Notes under the pieces: generated by a model
What the model was told of the DNA's origin: nothing
Database searches by the model: none
What the model saw: the letters and a program-made list of their open reading frames with translations, nothing else
In this document: piece by piece, positions 8,177 through 15,991 of the stretch
Numbering within the stretch: the first letter of the stretch is position 1
Layout: each line of letters starts with the position of its first letter
Position numbers and translations under genes: made by a program
NCBI RefSeq assembly: GCF_001439735.1
Contig: NZ_JYLN01000011.1
Location: forward strand, 62,001 to 126,000
Direction: 5' to 3'
DNA: 64,000 bases
DNA from: Pseudomonas paralactis
GTDB lineage: Bacteria > Pseudomonadota > Gammaproteobacteria > Pseudomonadales > Pseudomonadaceae

Positions 8177-8186
8177 CGGCAAAAAA

Positions 8187-8720
8187 TTAATGAGTAGGTT
8201 CAAAGCCGTGCTTGAGCCACCAGGTATTGGTCTGCTCGGCCAGTTCCTCGACGCTGTCTTCACTGGCGTTGAGGGCCAGGGTCAGCGGCTCGCCCTTGGG
8301 CGATTCAAGGGTGGCGAACTGGCTGTCGATCAGGCTTGCCGGCATAAAATGGCCGGGACGATGGGACACGCGGTCGGCGGCCACCTCGCGGGTCAGCTCC
8401 AGAAACACAAAGCCCAGGCCCGGCGCAGCTTCGCGCAGGTGGTCGCGGTATTTCTTTTTCAGGGCCGAACAGGTGAGCACCGGATGCTCGCCGGCCTTGA
8501 GCGAGCGGCGCAGTTCATCGCACAGGATGTCGAGCCAGCCGGCGCGGTCGTCGTCGTTGAGGGGGTGGCCGGCGCTCATCTTGTCGATGTTCGCGGCGGG
8601 GTGAAAGCTGTCGCCTTCAATGGCCGTGGCGCCGTTCAGGCGGCACAGGGCTTCGCTGACGCTGGACTTGCCACAGCCGGAAACACCCATGATGACCAGG
8701 GCGGTAACAGGTTGACTCAT
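8187..8720 (-). CDS. gntK: Gluconokinase
   Basis: 177 residues. The Walker A motif GVSGCGKSS is at about residues 11-19, with 'EGDSFHPAANIDKMSAGHPL' (substrate loop) and 'CSALKKKYRDHLR'. It phosphorylates gluconate to 6-phosphogluconate, feeding the Entner-Doudoroff pathway whose eda gene is at 37342. The start at 8720 (MSQPVTALVIMG) has GAGGTG upstream; the longer frame is not used. First gene of a gntK-gntP unit divergent from gntR. Confidence 0.93.
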   Translation of the reverse strand: MSQPVTALVIMGVSGCGKSSVSEALCRLNGATAIEGDSFHPAANIDKMSAGHPLNDDDRAGWLDILCDELRRSLKAGEHPVLTCSALKKKYRDHLREAAPGLGFVFLELTREVAADRVSHRPGHFMPASLIDSQFATLESPKGEPLTLALNASEDSVEELAEQTNTWWLKHGFEPTH

Positions 8721-8741
8721 GAAACACCTCAGGACGCAGAT

Positions 8742-8755
8742 AGCGCTACCTTTGC
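8742..8755 (-). promoter_or_regulatory. GntR operator upstream of gntK
   Basis: Minus-strand reading is GC-A-AAG-G-TAGCGCT, one base off the AC-N-AAG-N-TAGCGCT consensus, about 22 bp before the gntK start codon. Confidence 0.75.
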
Positions 8756-8892
8756 ACAGCATAAGGCTAGTGCAAAAACAGGCTTTTCCCGCGCCGACTT
8801 GTCATTTTTATGGAGTGACGCGTGCATCTGCTCCAATCATTCGAACCGGATCAGGCAACCCTGGATTCAATAATTTGCAGCCCTTTGGAGAC

Positions 8893-8906
8893 AGCGCTAC
8901 CTTAGT
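8893..8906 (-). promoter_or_regulatory. GntR operator upstream of gntR (exact consensus)
   Basis: Minus-strand reading AC-T-AAG-G-TAGCGCT fits AC-N-AAG-N-TAGCGCT exactly. It lies 30 bp before the gntR start, which implies autoregulation and shared control of the divergent region. Confidence 0.8.
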
Positions 8907-8935
8907 GCCTCGATTTTTGTTTGGCAAGCCGCCTG

Positions 8936-9964
8936 ATGACCTCCAAGAACGATAAAAATACCCGCACGACGGGTCGCCCTACCCTTAATGAAGTTGCACG
9001 CCTGGCCGGGGTCAGCCCGATCACGGCCTCCCGCGCCCTGCGCGGCATCAGCACGGTGGCCACCGACCTGGTGGAAAAAGTCCAACAGGCCGCCGCTGAA
9101 CTCAGCTACGTGGTCAACCCCGCCGCCCGCGCCCTGGCGTCGGCCCAGAGCCATTCGGTGGTGGTGCTGGTGCCGTCGCTGTCCAACCTGTTGTTTATCG
9201 AAACCCTGGAGGCCATCCACCAGGTGCTGCGGCCCAAGGGCTTTGAAGTGCTGATCGGCAACTCCCATTATTCGCGCGATGAGGAAGAGAACCTGCTGCG
9301 TAACTACATGGCCTACCAGCCGCGGGGATTGTTGTTGACCGGGTTCGATCGCACCGAAAGCGCCCGACGGATGGTCGAAGCCAGCAATGTGCCCTGCGTG
9401 TACATGATGGACCTGGACCCCAACGCCGGCGTGAACTGCGTGGGCTTCTCGCAACTGGCTGCCGGTGAAACAGCGGCGGCACATTTACTCTCCCGTGGGC
9501 GCAAGCGTCTGGCCTACATCGGCGCGCAACTGGATCAGCGCACGTTGTTGCGCGGTGAAGGCTTCCGCCGCGCCTTGCAACAGGCGGGCATGTACGACCC
9601 GGCACTGGAACTGCTGACGCCACGCCCCTCCTCCGTGGGCCTGGGCGGCGAACTTTTTCTGCAATTGCTGGCAGCACATCCGGATGTGGATGCGATCTTC
9701 TTTGGCAACGATGACCTGGCCCAGGGCGCCTTGCTTGAAGCCATGCGTCACGGCATCAAGGTGCCAGAGCGGGTGGCGGTGCTGGGCTTCAACGACTTGC
9801 CCGCGTCGTCATTCATGGTGCCGCGCCTGAGCAGCATCAGCACGCCGCGTGAGGCGATTGGCCGACGGGCTGCGGAGCATTTGCTGACGATCATGGCGGG
9901 CAACAAGATTGCCAAGCCGGTGGTGGATATGGGGTTTGAGTTGCAGGTGCGGGAGAGCACGTAG
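8936..9964 (+). CDS. gntR: GntR, LacI-family repressor of gluconate genes
   Basis: 342 residues from ATG 8936; a TTG at 8921 is a less likely start. The helix-turn-helix is 'TLNEVARLAGVSPITASRAL' (about residues 14-33), followed by a LacI-type periplasmic-binding-like sensor domain ('VVVLVPSLSNLLFIETLEAI' at about 75-94, 'DAIFFGNDDLAQGALLEAM' near 250). It is divergent from gntK and flanked by three operators of the Pseudomonas GntR type. It probably represses gntK, gntP and itself until gluconate or 6-phosphogluconate binds. Confidence 0.93.
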   Translation: MTSKNDKNTRTTGRPTLNEVARLAGVSPITASRALRGISTVATDLVEKVQQAAAELSYVVNPAARALASAQSHSVVVLVPSLSNLLFIETLEAIHQVLRPKGFEVLIGNSHYSRDEEENLLRNYMAYQPRGLLLTGFDRTESARRMVEASNVPCVYMMDLDPNAGVNCVGFSQLAAGETAAAHLLSRGRKRLAYIGAQLDQRTLLRGEGFRRALQQAGMYDPALELLTPRPSSVGLGGELFLQLLAAHPDVDAIFFGNDDLAQGALLEAMRHGIKVPERVAVLGFNDLPASSFMVPRLSSISTPREAIGRRAAEHLLTIMAGNKIAKPVVDMGFELQVREST

Positions 9965-10281
9965 GACGGCTGTAGGAAGCGGCTGACATCGCGGCAAGTG
10001 CCTTGCTCCATTACCTACGCTTACGTCAGAATCCGCCGGCTTGTGCGCCTGGGTGGCGGTCTTTAAGGTTTGCCGGTCGCTGAATTTCTCGGTGATCGGG
10101 TTTAGTAGCCTGAATTTGAGCATCCTAAGTGCACGAGCCTCTCCTATGTTCGATGGCGGCTGTGCGTAGGGCACCTCCGGGTGCGCCGGCTTTGGGTGTT
10201 CACCGGTCTACTAACCTGCGTACAGCTGCCACCCCTTCGTTTAGTAGCGACGAGGTGTAGCCACATTAAGGAACACCTTTT
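9965..10281. other. Intergenic region ending in the DUF6124 leader
   Basis: No convincing gene. An octamer TTTAGTAG at 10101-10108 is repeated at 10240-10247, inside the structured leader. A minus-strand open frame here (about 10116 leftwards) has no ribosome-binding site or recognisable product. Confidence 0.5.
10165..10265 (+). promoter_or_regulatory. Structured RNA leader of the DUF6124 gene
   Basis: Hairpin GCACC-tccg-GGTGC (10171-10184) is followed by a long nested stem: GGCT 10188-10191 with AGCC 10259-10262, CACC 10201-10204 with GGTG 10254-10257, and CTACTAA 10208-10214 with TTAGTAG 10241-10247. The 26-nt apical loop is rich in C and contains CAGCTG and ACCCC. The structure ends 19 nt before the ATG at 10282, just upstream of the AAGGAAC ribosome-binding site. 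From memory, the loop region resembles sequence found before other DUF6124/DUF3077 genes in Pseudomonas; this is unverified. Confidence 0.55.
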
Positions 10282-10521
10282 ATGAGCAAGGTTACAACCA
10301 GTCCGCCAACGACCCTTTTTACCGTCGTCCCCGATACCCCGACCGAAACCCTGCTGATCAACAGCTACGAAACCGTCTGCTCCGTCAGCACCTTGCTGCT
10401 CGACCTGTCCGATGACCTCACCGGCAAACACCGTGATGTGGCCCTGGCCATTCATCAACTGAGCGAGCTGAGCGTATTGCTGGTAGGCAAAGCCATGGAC
10501 CAGCACACCCCGCGCTGCTGA
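10282..10521 (+). CDS. DUF6124 family small protein
   Basis: 79 residues, start ATG with AAGGAAC 8 nt upstream. The sequence 'TETLLINSYETVCSVSTLLL' and 'AIHQLSELSVLLVGKAMD' predicts two amphipathic helices, as in the DUF6124 (formerly DUF3077) family that occurs in many copies in fluorescent pseudomonads. Function unknown. It sits alone behind a structured leader and is followed by a REP-type hairpin with a T-run that can terminate it. Confidence 0.8.
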   Translation: MSKVTTSPPTTLFTVVPDTPTETLLINSYETVCSVSTLLLDLSDDLTGKHRDVALAIHQLSELSVLLVGKAMDQHTPRC

Positions 10522-10539
10522 GACCTTACTCGGTCCAGA

Positions 10540-10573
10540 TGTGGGAGGGGGCTTGCTCCCTCCCACATTTTTT
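10540..10573 (+). terminator. REP-derived terminator hairpin
   Basis: TGTGGGAGGG (10540-10549) pairs with CCCTCCCACA (10558-10567), 8-nt loop, followed by six T. It is 18 nt after the DUF6124 stop. Confidence 0.75.
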
Positions 10574-10630
10574 AACCGTGCCCACTTTACCCCTGCTAGA
10601 TTGACCACTTTCCATCGCCAGGGAAGCACC

Positions 10631-11263
10631 ATGGGACATTCACTGAAAATCTTGGGCCGCACGTCCTCCATCAACGTGCGCAAAGTGTTGTGGACCTGCC
10701 AGGAACTGGGCATCGACTACGTGCGTGAAGACTGGGGCATCGGCTTCAAGCCCACGCAGTCCGCCGAATTCCTTGCCTTGAACCCCAACGCCCAAATCCC
10801 CGTCTTGATCGACGACCATGGCGCGCTATGGGAATCCAACACCATCTGCCGCTACCTGGTCGGCCTCTATCAACGCAGCGACCTGCTGCCCGTCGAACCC
10901 GCGCCACGAGCGCGCGTCGAGCAATGGATTGACTGGCAAGCCGTCGAACTCAACCGCGCCTGGGGCGACGCGTTCACCGCACTGGTGCGCAACAACCCGG
11001 ATCGCCTGGACGCTGCGCAGATTGCCACCGCCGTGCAGCGGTGGAACGACAGGATGGGCATTCTCGAACAACAGTTGGCCAAAACCGGCGCGTATGTAGC
11101 CGGCGATGAGTTCACCCTCGCCGACATCCTCATCGGCCTCTCGGTACACCGCTGGCAGGTGACGCCGATGCAGCGTCCACCCTACCCCGCCATTGCTGCT
11201 TACTATCAGCGGCTCGGCCAGCACGCAGGTTTCCACACCTTCGCCCTCGACGGCCACAACTAA
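10631..11263 (+). CDS. Glutathione S-transferase family protein
   Basis: 210 residues. The N-terminal thioredoxin-like domain has the glutathione-binding 'NPNAQIPVLIDDHGALWESN' (about 51-70; cis-Pro and Glu/Ser pair), and the C-terminal helical domain has 'GDEFTLADILIGLSVHRW' (N-capping box and Asp). Start at 10631, preceded by AGGGA. The likely catalytic Ser/Thr is in 'GRTSSINVRKVLW' (about 8-20). It is 14 bp before the epimerase gene and probably co-transcribed with it. Substrate unknown. Confidence 0.9.
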   Translation: MGHSLKILGRTSSINVRKVLWTCQELGIDYVREDWGIGFKPTQSAEFLALNPNAQIPVLIDDHGALWESNTICRYLVGLYQRSDLLPVEPAPRARVEQWIDWQAVELNRAWGDAFTALVRNNPDRLDAAQIATAVQRWNDRMGILEQQLAKTGAYVAGDEFTLADILIGLSVHRWQVTPMQRPPYPAIAAYYQRLGQHAGFHTFALDGHN

Positions 11264-11277
11264 ACAGGGACTACACC

Positions 11278-12015
11278 GTGAACGGACTCAACGTACTACT
11301 CACCGGCGCCTGCGGCAGAATCGGCAAGACATTTTTCCAAGCATCAAAGGATCGTTACCGCTTCACGCTTACCGACCGCCTCGCGCCGGACTTCGACCTG
11401 GGTGAACACCGCTTCGTACACGCCGACCTCAGCGATAAATCCAGCCTCGCTACCCTGCTCGAAGGCATCGACGTGATCGTGCACCTGTCGGGCATCCCCC
11501 ATGCCAGCGCCTCGTTCGACGAACTGCTGCCCAATAACATCCTCGCCACCACCTACCTGTTCGAAGCCGCCGTGGTTGCCGGCGTGCAGCGCCTGGTATT
11601 GGCCAGCAGCGCGCAAACCATCGAAGGCTACCCGGTGGATCGCCAGATCACTGCGGGTATGCCGGTGATGCCCGCCAACCTGTATGGCGTGAGCAAATGC
11701 TACGGCGAGGCACTGTGTGGCTACTACGCAGCCAAGACGCCGCTGTCGACCATCGCCCTGCGTATCGGCGCCTTTGAATTCCCCGAAACCCACGAGCTGA
11801 ACAACGCCCGCGACCTCAGCGCCTGGCTCAGCCCGCGGGATGCGGTGCAGTTGTTGCAACGCTCGGTCGAGGTCGAGGGCGTGAAGCATTTGATCGCCCA
11901 TGGCATTTCCAATAATCGCTTCAAGCGTCTGGATCTGAGCGAAACCACGCGGGTGTTGGGCTACCATCCGCAGGATGATGCCTTTCAAGCATTTGAAATT
12001 GCGATTACTTACTGA
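11278..12015 (+). CDS. NAD-dependent epimerase/dehydratase family protein
   Basis: 245 residues, GTG start with AGGGA 7 nt upstream. Extended SDR: Rossmann motif 'LLTGACGRIGK' at about 7-17, 'VHLSGIPH' and catalytic 'YGVSKCYGE' (Tyr/Lys at about 139/143), with the Ser of 'LASSAQT' upstream. Length and 'LRIGAFEFPE' resemble the uronate dehydrogenase-like branch of the family, but the substrate is not certain. In an operon with the GST gene. Confidence 0.82.
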   Translation: MNGLNVLLTGACGRIGKTFFQASKDRYRFTLTDRLAPDFDLGEHRFVHADLSDKSSLATLLEGIDVIVHLSGIPHASASFDELLPNNILATTYLFEAAVVAGVQRLVLASSAQTIEGYPVDRQITAGMPVMPANLYGVSKCYGEALCGYYAAKTPLSTIALRIGAFEFPETHELNNARDLSAWLSPRDAVQLLQRSVEVEGVKHLIAHGISNNRFKRLDLSETTRVLGYHPQDDAFQAFEIAITY

Positions 12016-12213
12016 GCCCGCCGTCCGTGTCCGCGCTATGCGAGCGAGTACTCCTGTACTGAAAAACATGTGCCATTAACGGCAACAATTGGCCGCCAGC
12101 GGCAGCGCTTTCGCCCCAACGGCCACGCCATCCCCCCGTAAACAAGGGGATAGTGCAACCGGCATGTAACTTGCTGGAACCGTCGCACCGAACACTTTCA
12201 TAGGTGCCCCATC

Positions 12214-12672
12214 ATGCTGGTTAACAACAACGCCCAAGCCCTATCGACCGTCCAGCAACTCAAGCGCCCCGACATGGACCCCGCTAACGCCGCCGCCAGC
12301 GCGCTGTACAGCGGTGCCCTGCAAGTTGCGCAGCAAAGCGTCACGCTACCGGCGGCGCAGAAGGCACTGGACAACAACAGCGACCGTATCGACGAGGCCT
12401 TCGCCAAGACCCGCGTGCAGATGCAGGCCGGTTCAGCACGCAGTGAGTTCACCGACTACATGACTAAAACGCCGGCCGAACGCATCCGTGATCAATTGCT
12501 CAAAGAACGGGGCCTGACCCTGGAAGAGCTGAACGCCATGCCAGCCGAGCAACAGCAGGCATTTGCCAAGGAAGTGTCCGAGCGCTTCAAGCAGCAGCAA
12601 GCGCAGCAGGTAGCAGCGAAAACGACTGACCCTCAGGCGCAGGCGGTGAAAGAAACCCTGGCTGCGATCTAA
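12214..12672 (+). CDS. Conserved hypothetical protein
   Basis: 152 residues, hydrophilic and almost entirely helical. It is Gln/Ala rich, with a C-terminal block 'TPAERIRDQLLKERGLTLEE' then 'AMPAEQQQAFAKEVSERFKQ' (about 88-130) that recurs in uncharacterised proteobacterial proteins. No signal peptide and no catalytic motif. Start: ATG after CATAGG. Function unknown. Confidence 0.7.
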   Translation: MLVNNNAQALSTVQQLKRPDMDPANAAASALYSGALQVAQQSVTLPAAQKALDNNSDRIDEAFAKTRVQMQAGSARSEFTDYMTKTPAERIRDQLLKERGLTLEELNAMPAEQQQAFAKEVSERFKQQQAQQVAAKTTDPQAQAVKETLAAI

Positions 12673-12681
12673 GGCCATCCC

Positions 12682-12783
12682 CTGTAGGAGCGAGCTTGCT
12701 CGCGAAGGTCGTCAACGATGACGCGCACATCCAGAATGAACGCGGCGTCCTTGAGTTTTTCGCGAGCAAACTCGCGCCTACAG
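12682..12783. repeat. REPIN, 102 bp (type CTGTAGGAGCGAGC)
   Basis: Inverted REP pair CTGTAGGAGCGAGCTTGCTC ... CGCGAGCAAACTCGCGCCTA. Same length and nearly the same spacer (CAACGAT.ACGCG, GATGAACGCGGT-like) as 46775-46876; 61534-61635 is a related copy in the opposite orientation. Confidence 0.9.
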
Positions 12784-12801
12784 ACGGCTTTGCAGCTATT
12801 G

Positions 12802-14121
12802 CTATTGCAGTTGCAGCGTCGAATTGAACTGACTGATCGCGTCCACCACATGCCGCGAGCCTTCCTGGATCTCCAGGATCACCTGCCCCGCTTCATTGGC
12901 CAGTTCCACGCCGAGCCCCGTGCGGCTCAAGCTCGCCTGCATACTCGTCACCGCACTCAATGACAGGTCGTGGTTCTTGCGCACCACATCCACTATTTCG
13001 ATCGTGGCCTGGCTGGTGCGTGCTGCGAGGCTGCGCACTTCATCGGCCACCACTGCGAACCCGCGTCCATGCTCGCCGGCTCGTGCCGCTTCAATCGCGG
13101 CGTTGAGCGCCAGCATGTTGGTTTGTTCGGCGATGCTGCGAATGGTCTGCACGATGGCACCGATGATGTCGGACTGTTTGTTGACCGCGTCGATGCTGTG
13201 GGCGGCCTGGTTCAGGTCGCTGGAGATGGCCTCGATGATCTGTACCGTTTGCTGCACCACCTGCGAGCCCTTGCGGGCGCAGGCGTCGTTTTGTACGGAG
13301 GTGGCGTGGGCCGAATCGGCGGCGGTGCGCAGGGTGGTGACCTGGTCGGTGATGTCGCTGGCAAATTTCACCACTTTGTACAGGCGCCCGTTGGTATCGA
13401 AGATCGGGTTGTAGGACGCCTCCAGAAACAAGGTTTTGCCGAATTTGTTTTTGCGCTCGAAGCGATGGGAATGGTATTCGCCGCGATTGAGCGAAGCCCA
13501 AAAAGCTTTGTAGGCTGGCGACTCCACTTCATTGCGATGACAGAACATGCTGTGGTGCTGACCGATGATTTCCTCGCGTGAATACTGCACGGTGCGCAGG
13601 AAATTGTCGTTGGCATTGAGGATCTGACCCTGCGGGGTGAACTCGATCACGGCCATGGAGCGGCTGATGGCGTCGATCAGGCTCTGGTTTTCGTGTTCAT
13701 GGTGCACCCGTGCAGAAATATCCGACGCGACCTTGATCACACTGCGTACCTGGTTGTCGCTGTCCAGCACCGGCATGTAACTGGCTTCGAGCCACACTTG
13801 CTCGCCACGCTTGTTCAAACGCATGAAGGTGCCGCTGAGCGCTTCGCCCCGCGCCAGGTCGCGCCATAACTTGCTGTATTCGTCGGTATGGGTGTAGGCA
13901 TCCTCGCAAAAGAGGCGGTGATGTTGACCACGGATTTCCTCGACGCTGTAGCCCATGGTTTTGCAGAAATTCTCGTTGGCATCGAGGATCACGCCCGTGC
14001 GGTCGAACTCGATCATCGCCATGGAACGGCTGATGGCGGCGAGCTTGGCGTTGGCTTCGGTGAGCGCACAGGAAAAGTGCTGGATTTGTTGCAGGTCGGA
14101 TTTGTGCTGGCGGTTAAACAT
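12802..14121 (-). CDS. BdlA-like chemoreceptor: two PAS domains plus MCP signalling domain
   Basis: 439 residues from ATG 14121 (AAGGGTG upstream). PAS1 is at about 30-130 ('MIEFDRTGVILDANENFCKT'), PAS2 at about 150-255 ('VIEFTPQGQILNANDNFLRT'), each followed by the PAC-type 'VIKVASDIS'/'VVKFASDITDQ'. A shortened MCP domain follows, with the conserved hairpin 'AEQTNMLALNAAIEAARAGE' (about 330-349). No membrane segment or HAMP, so it is cytoplasmic. This is the architecture of BdlA, which controls biofilm dispersal in P. aeruginosa, and of Aer-like energy sensors. Orthology with BdlA is likely but not proven. Confidence 0.87.
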   Translation of the reverse strand: MFNRQHKSDLQQIQHFSCALTEANAKLAAISRSMAMIEFDRTGVILDANENFCKTMGYSVEEIRGQHHRLFCEDAYTHTDEYSKLWRDLARGEALSGTFMRLNKRGEQVWLEASYMPVLDSDNQVRSVIKVASDISARVHHEHENQSLIDAISRSMAVIEFTPQGQILNANDNFLRTVQYSREEIIGQHHSMFCHRNEVESPAYKAFWASLNRGEYHSHRFERKNKFGKTLFLEASYNPIFDTNGRLYKVVKFASDITDQVTTLRTAADSAHATSVQNDACARKGSQVVQQTVQIIEAISSDLNQAAHSIDAVNKQSDIIGAIVQTIRSIAEQTNMLALNAAIEAARAGEHGRGFAVVADEVRSLAARTSQATIEIVDVVRKNHDLSLSAVTSMQASLSRTGLGVELANEAGQVILEIQEGSRHVVDAISQFNSTLQLQ

Positions 14122-14332
14122 GGTCAGATCACCCTTGAGTCCCGGCGCCTGTAGGCGCATTCCATTCTTGAGTTGGATAGTGCTGACAAACTTTCATGGG
14201 GACACAACCATTCAAACGCTTCACATGCCAGCGTCATTAACGGTTCTGAGTGAGCATAGACAGGGCTTGGCGCTATGCAAGGCCATCAATCAGCCAGCAT
14301 TGCCAGCAGGACGCTGGCAGCGCAGAACTTGC

Positions 14333-15343
14333 TTACAGACCAGCCTTTACCTTGGCGGCGACCGGCACCGGCACCCATGGCTCCCAGACCTGCGGCTGTT
14401 CCTTGAGGAACGCCAGCGCCACCTGGCGCGGCGCCAGACGCTTCTCGCTCATCTGCGCCAGCGTGCTGTTGAGCAGGTCAATCGGCAAGTCGACTTGTTC
14501 AAAGAACGCGACCAGTTGCGGGTACTGCGCCTTGAACGGTGCCGACACGCCAATGGCCAGGTGCGCCGGCAACGAACGCGTGCCAACGGGGTGTGGGTGG
14601 TTGGCGTCAGCCAGGGTTTTCCAGGCGTCAGCGTTGAACGCGGGCTCCTCCAGTTTGACCAGCTTGAAGCGGCCCAGCAGCGGCGTGGGCGACCAGTAAT
14701 AAAACAAAACGGGTTTGCCGCGCCGGATCGACGACGCCACCTCGGCATCCAGCGCCGCGCCGGAGCCGGTGCGGAAGTTGACGAAGCTGTCGGTCAGGCC
14801 ATAGGCCTTGAGTTTCTGACTGTTGACGATCTCCGAGGTCCAGCCGGTGGGGCTGTTGAGGAAGCGCCCACGGCTTGGGTCTTCAGGGTCGCGAAAGACG
14901 TCCTTGTAGCGGGCCAGATCCGCCACCGACTTGAGCTCTGGCGCCAATGGCTTGATACCGCGCTCGGCGTCGCCCTTGATCACGTATTCGGGCACCCACC
15001 AGCCTTCGGTGGCACCTTTGACGGTGTCACCCAGACCGAACACTTTGCCTTCACTCTCGGCCTTGACCCACGCAGGACTGCGCCCGGCCCATTCTTCGCC
15101 GATCACCTGGATATCGTCCTTGGCCAAGGCCGCCTCCAGGCTCACGGTACTGCCGGGCAAGGTGTCGGTGGGCAGATCGTAGCCCTTCTCGACGATCAGG
15201 CGCAGCAACTCGGTGATCAGGCTGCCGCTCTCCCAGGTGATATCGCCGAAGTGGATGGGTTTACCGGCTTCGGTGGCCACGGCCGTTTGGGCCAGGGCGG
15301 TGAGTACCAACAGCGAACCCAGCAGGTTTTTCAGTTTTTTCAT
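14333..15343 (-). CDS. ABC transporter substrate-binding protein, glycine betaine/choline type
   Basis: 336 residues, starting at the ATG with AGAGGC upstream. A signal peptide with cleavage after 'ALAQTAVA' (about residue 23) sends it to the periplasm. The mature part is an OpuAC-like domain: 'IHFGDITWESGSLITELLRL', 'GEEWAGRSPAW', 'GWWVPEYVIKGD'. No permease or ATPase gene adjoins it, so it either serves a transporter elsewhere or is an orphan receptor. It follows the sigma-factor gene by 48 bp, same strand. Confidence 0.87.
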   Translation of the reverse strand: MKKLKNLLGSLLVLTALAQTAVATEAGKPIHFGDITWESGSLITELLRLIVEKGYDLPTDTLPGSTVSLEAALAKDDIQVIGEEWAGRSPAWVKAESEGKVFGLGDTVKGATEGWWVPEYVIKGDAERGIKPLAPELKSVADLARYKDVFRDPEDPSRGRFLNSPTGWTSEIVNSQKLKAYGLTDSFVNFRTGSGAALDAEVASSIRRGKPVLFYYWSPTPLLGRFKLVKLEEPAFNADAWKTLADANHPHPVGTRSLPAHLAIGVSAPFKAQYPQLVAFFEQVDLPIDLLNSTLAQMSEKRLAPRQVALAFLKEQPQVWEPWVPVPVAAKVKAGL

Positions 15344-15391
15344 CGCTTGCCTCTTGGTCAGTCGGTTCACAACACGTGATGGATGCAGTCT

Positions 15392-15883
15392 TCAAAATCG
15401 GCTCAAGGCGCGAGCCATGTAGTCACTGACCGAACGCTGGGATATCCCCAATTCGACGGCGATCTCGGGGTAAGTCAGGCCATGCAGGCGGGCGAGTAAA
15501 AAGGTCGCCTTGACCTTGGCCGGCAGGCGGTCGAGAAATTGCTCGATGGCCTGCAAGGCTTCGAGCTGTTGCGCAAGGTCTTGCGCAGAGAGCGTGCTGG
15601 CGGTTTCGTCGAAATCCAGGCCGTCGAGATAGGCGCGCTCCAGGTCACGGCGACGCCAAAACTGGTACATCAGGCGCTGGGCAATGGTGGTCAGCAAGGC
15701 GCGGGGCTGACGGATCGGCGCTACGCCGGATACCCCAAGGAGCTGGGCAAATGTATCGGCGGCGATGTCTTCGGCGTGCGCACGGGAGTTGAGGTGACGG
15801 TGCAAACGGCTGCATAGCCAGGCGTAATGACTGCGGAATAATGCGCCCACATAGTCGCGGTGAGCTGTGTCGGCGCCGGACAT
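15392..15883 (-). CDS. FecI-like ECF sigma factor without an adjacent FecR
   Basis: 163 residues. Region 2 contains 'HAEDIAADTFAQLL' (about 36-49) and region 4 contains 'LARLHGLTYPEIAVELGISQ' (about 129-148), as in iron-starvation sigma factors. Those normally sit before a fecR anti-sigma gene and a TonB receptor; here the next gene is a betaine-type binding protein and neither partner is present. The AT-rich 108 bp upstream may hold its promoter. Confidence 0.88.
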   Translation of the reverse strand: MSGADTAHRDYVGALFRSHYAWLCSRLHRHLNSRAHAEDIAADTFAQLLGVSGVAPIRQPRALLTTIAQRLMYQFWRRRDLERAYLDGLDFDETASTLSAQDLAQQLEALQAIEQFLDRLPAKVKATFLLARLHGLTYPEIAVELGISQRSVSDYMARALSRF

Positions 15884-15991
15884 AGTGGCTCCTTCTTAAG
15901 TAGGTTGCGCGTTATGTCCGGTGTTCCGGTGCAGCGATCCTAGCAAGGCGGCTTATTCTTTAATAATATTTAAAAGGTATTTTTATATAAC

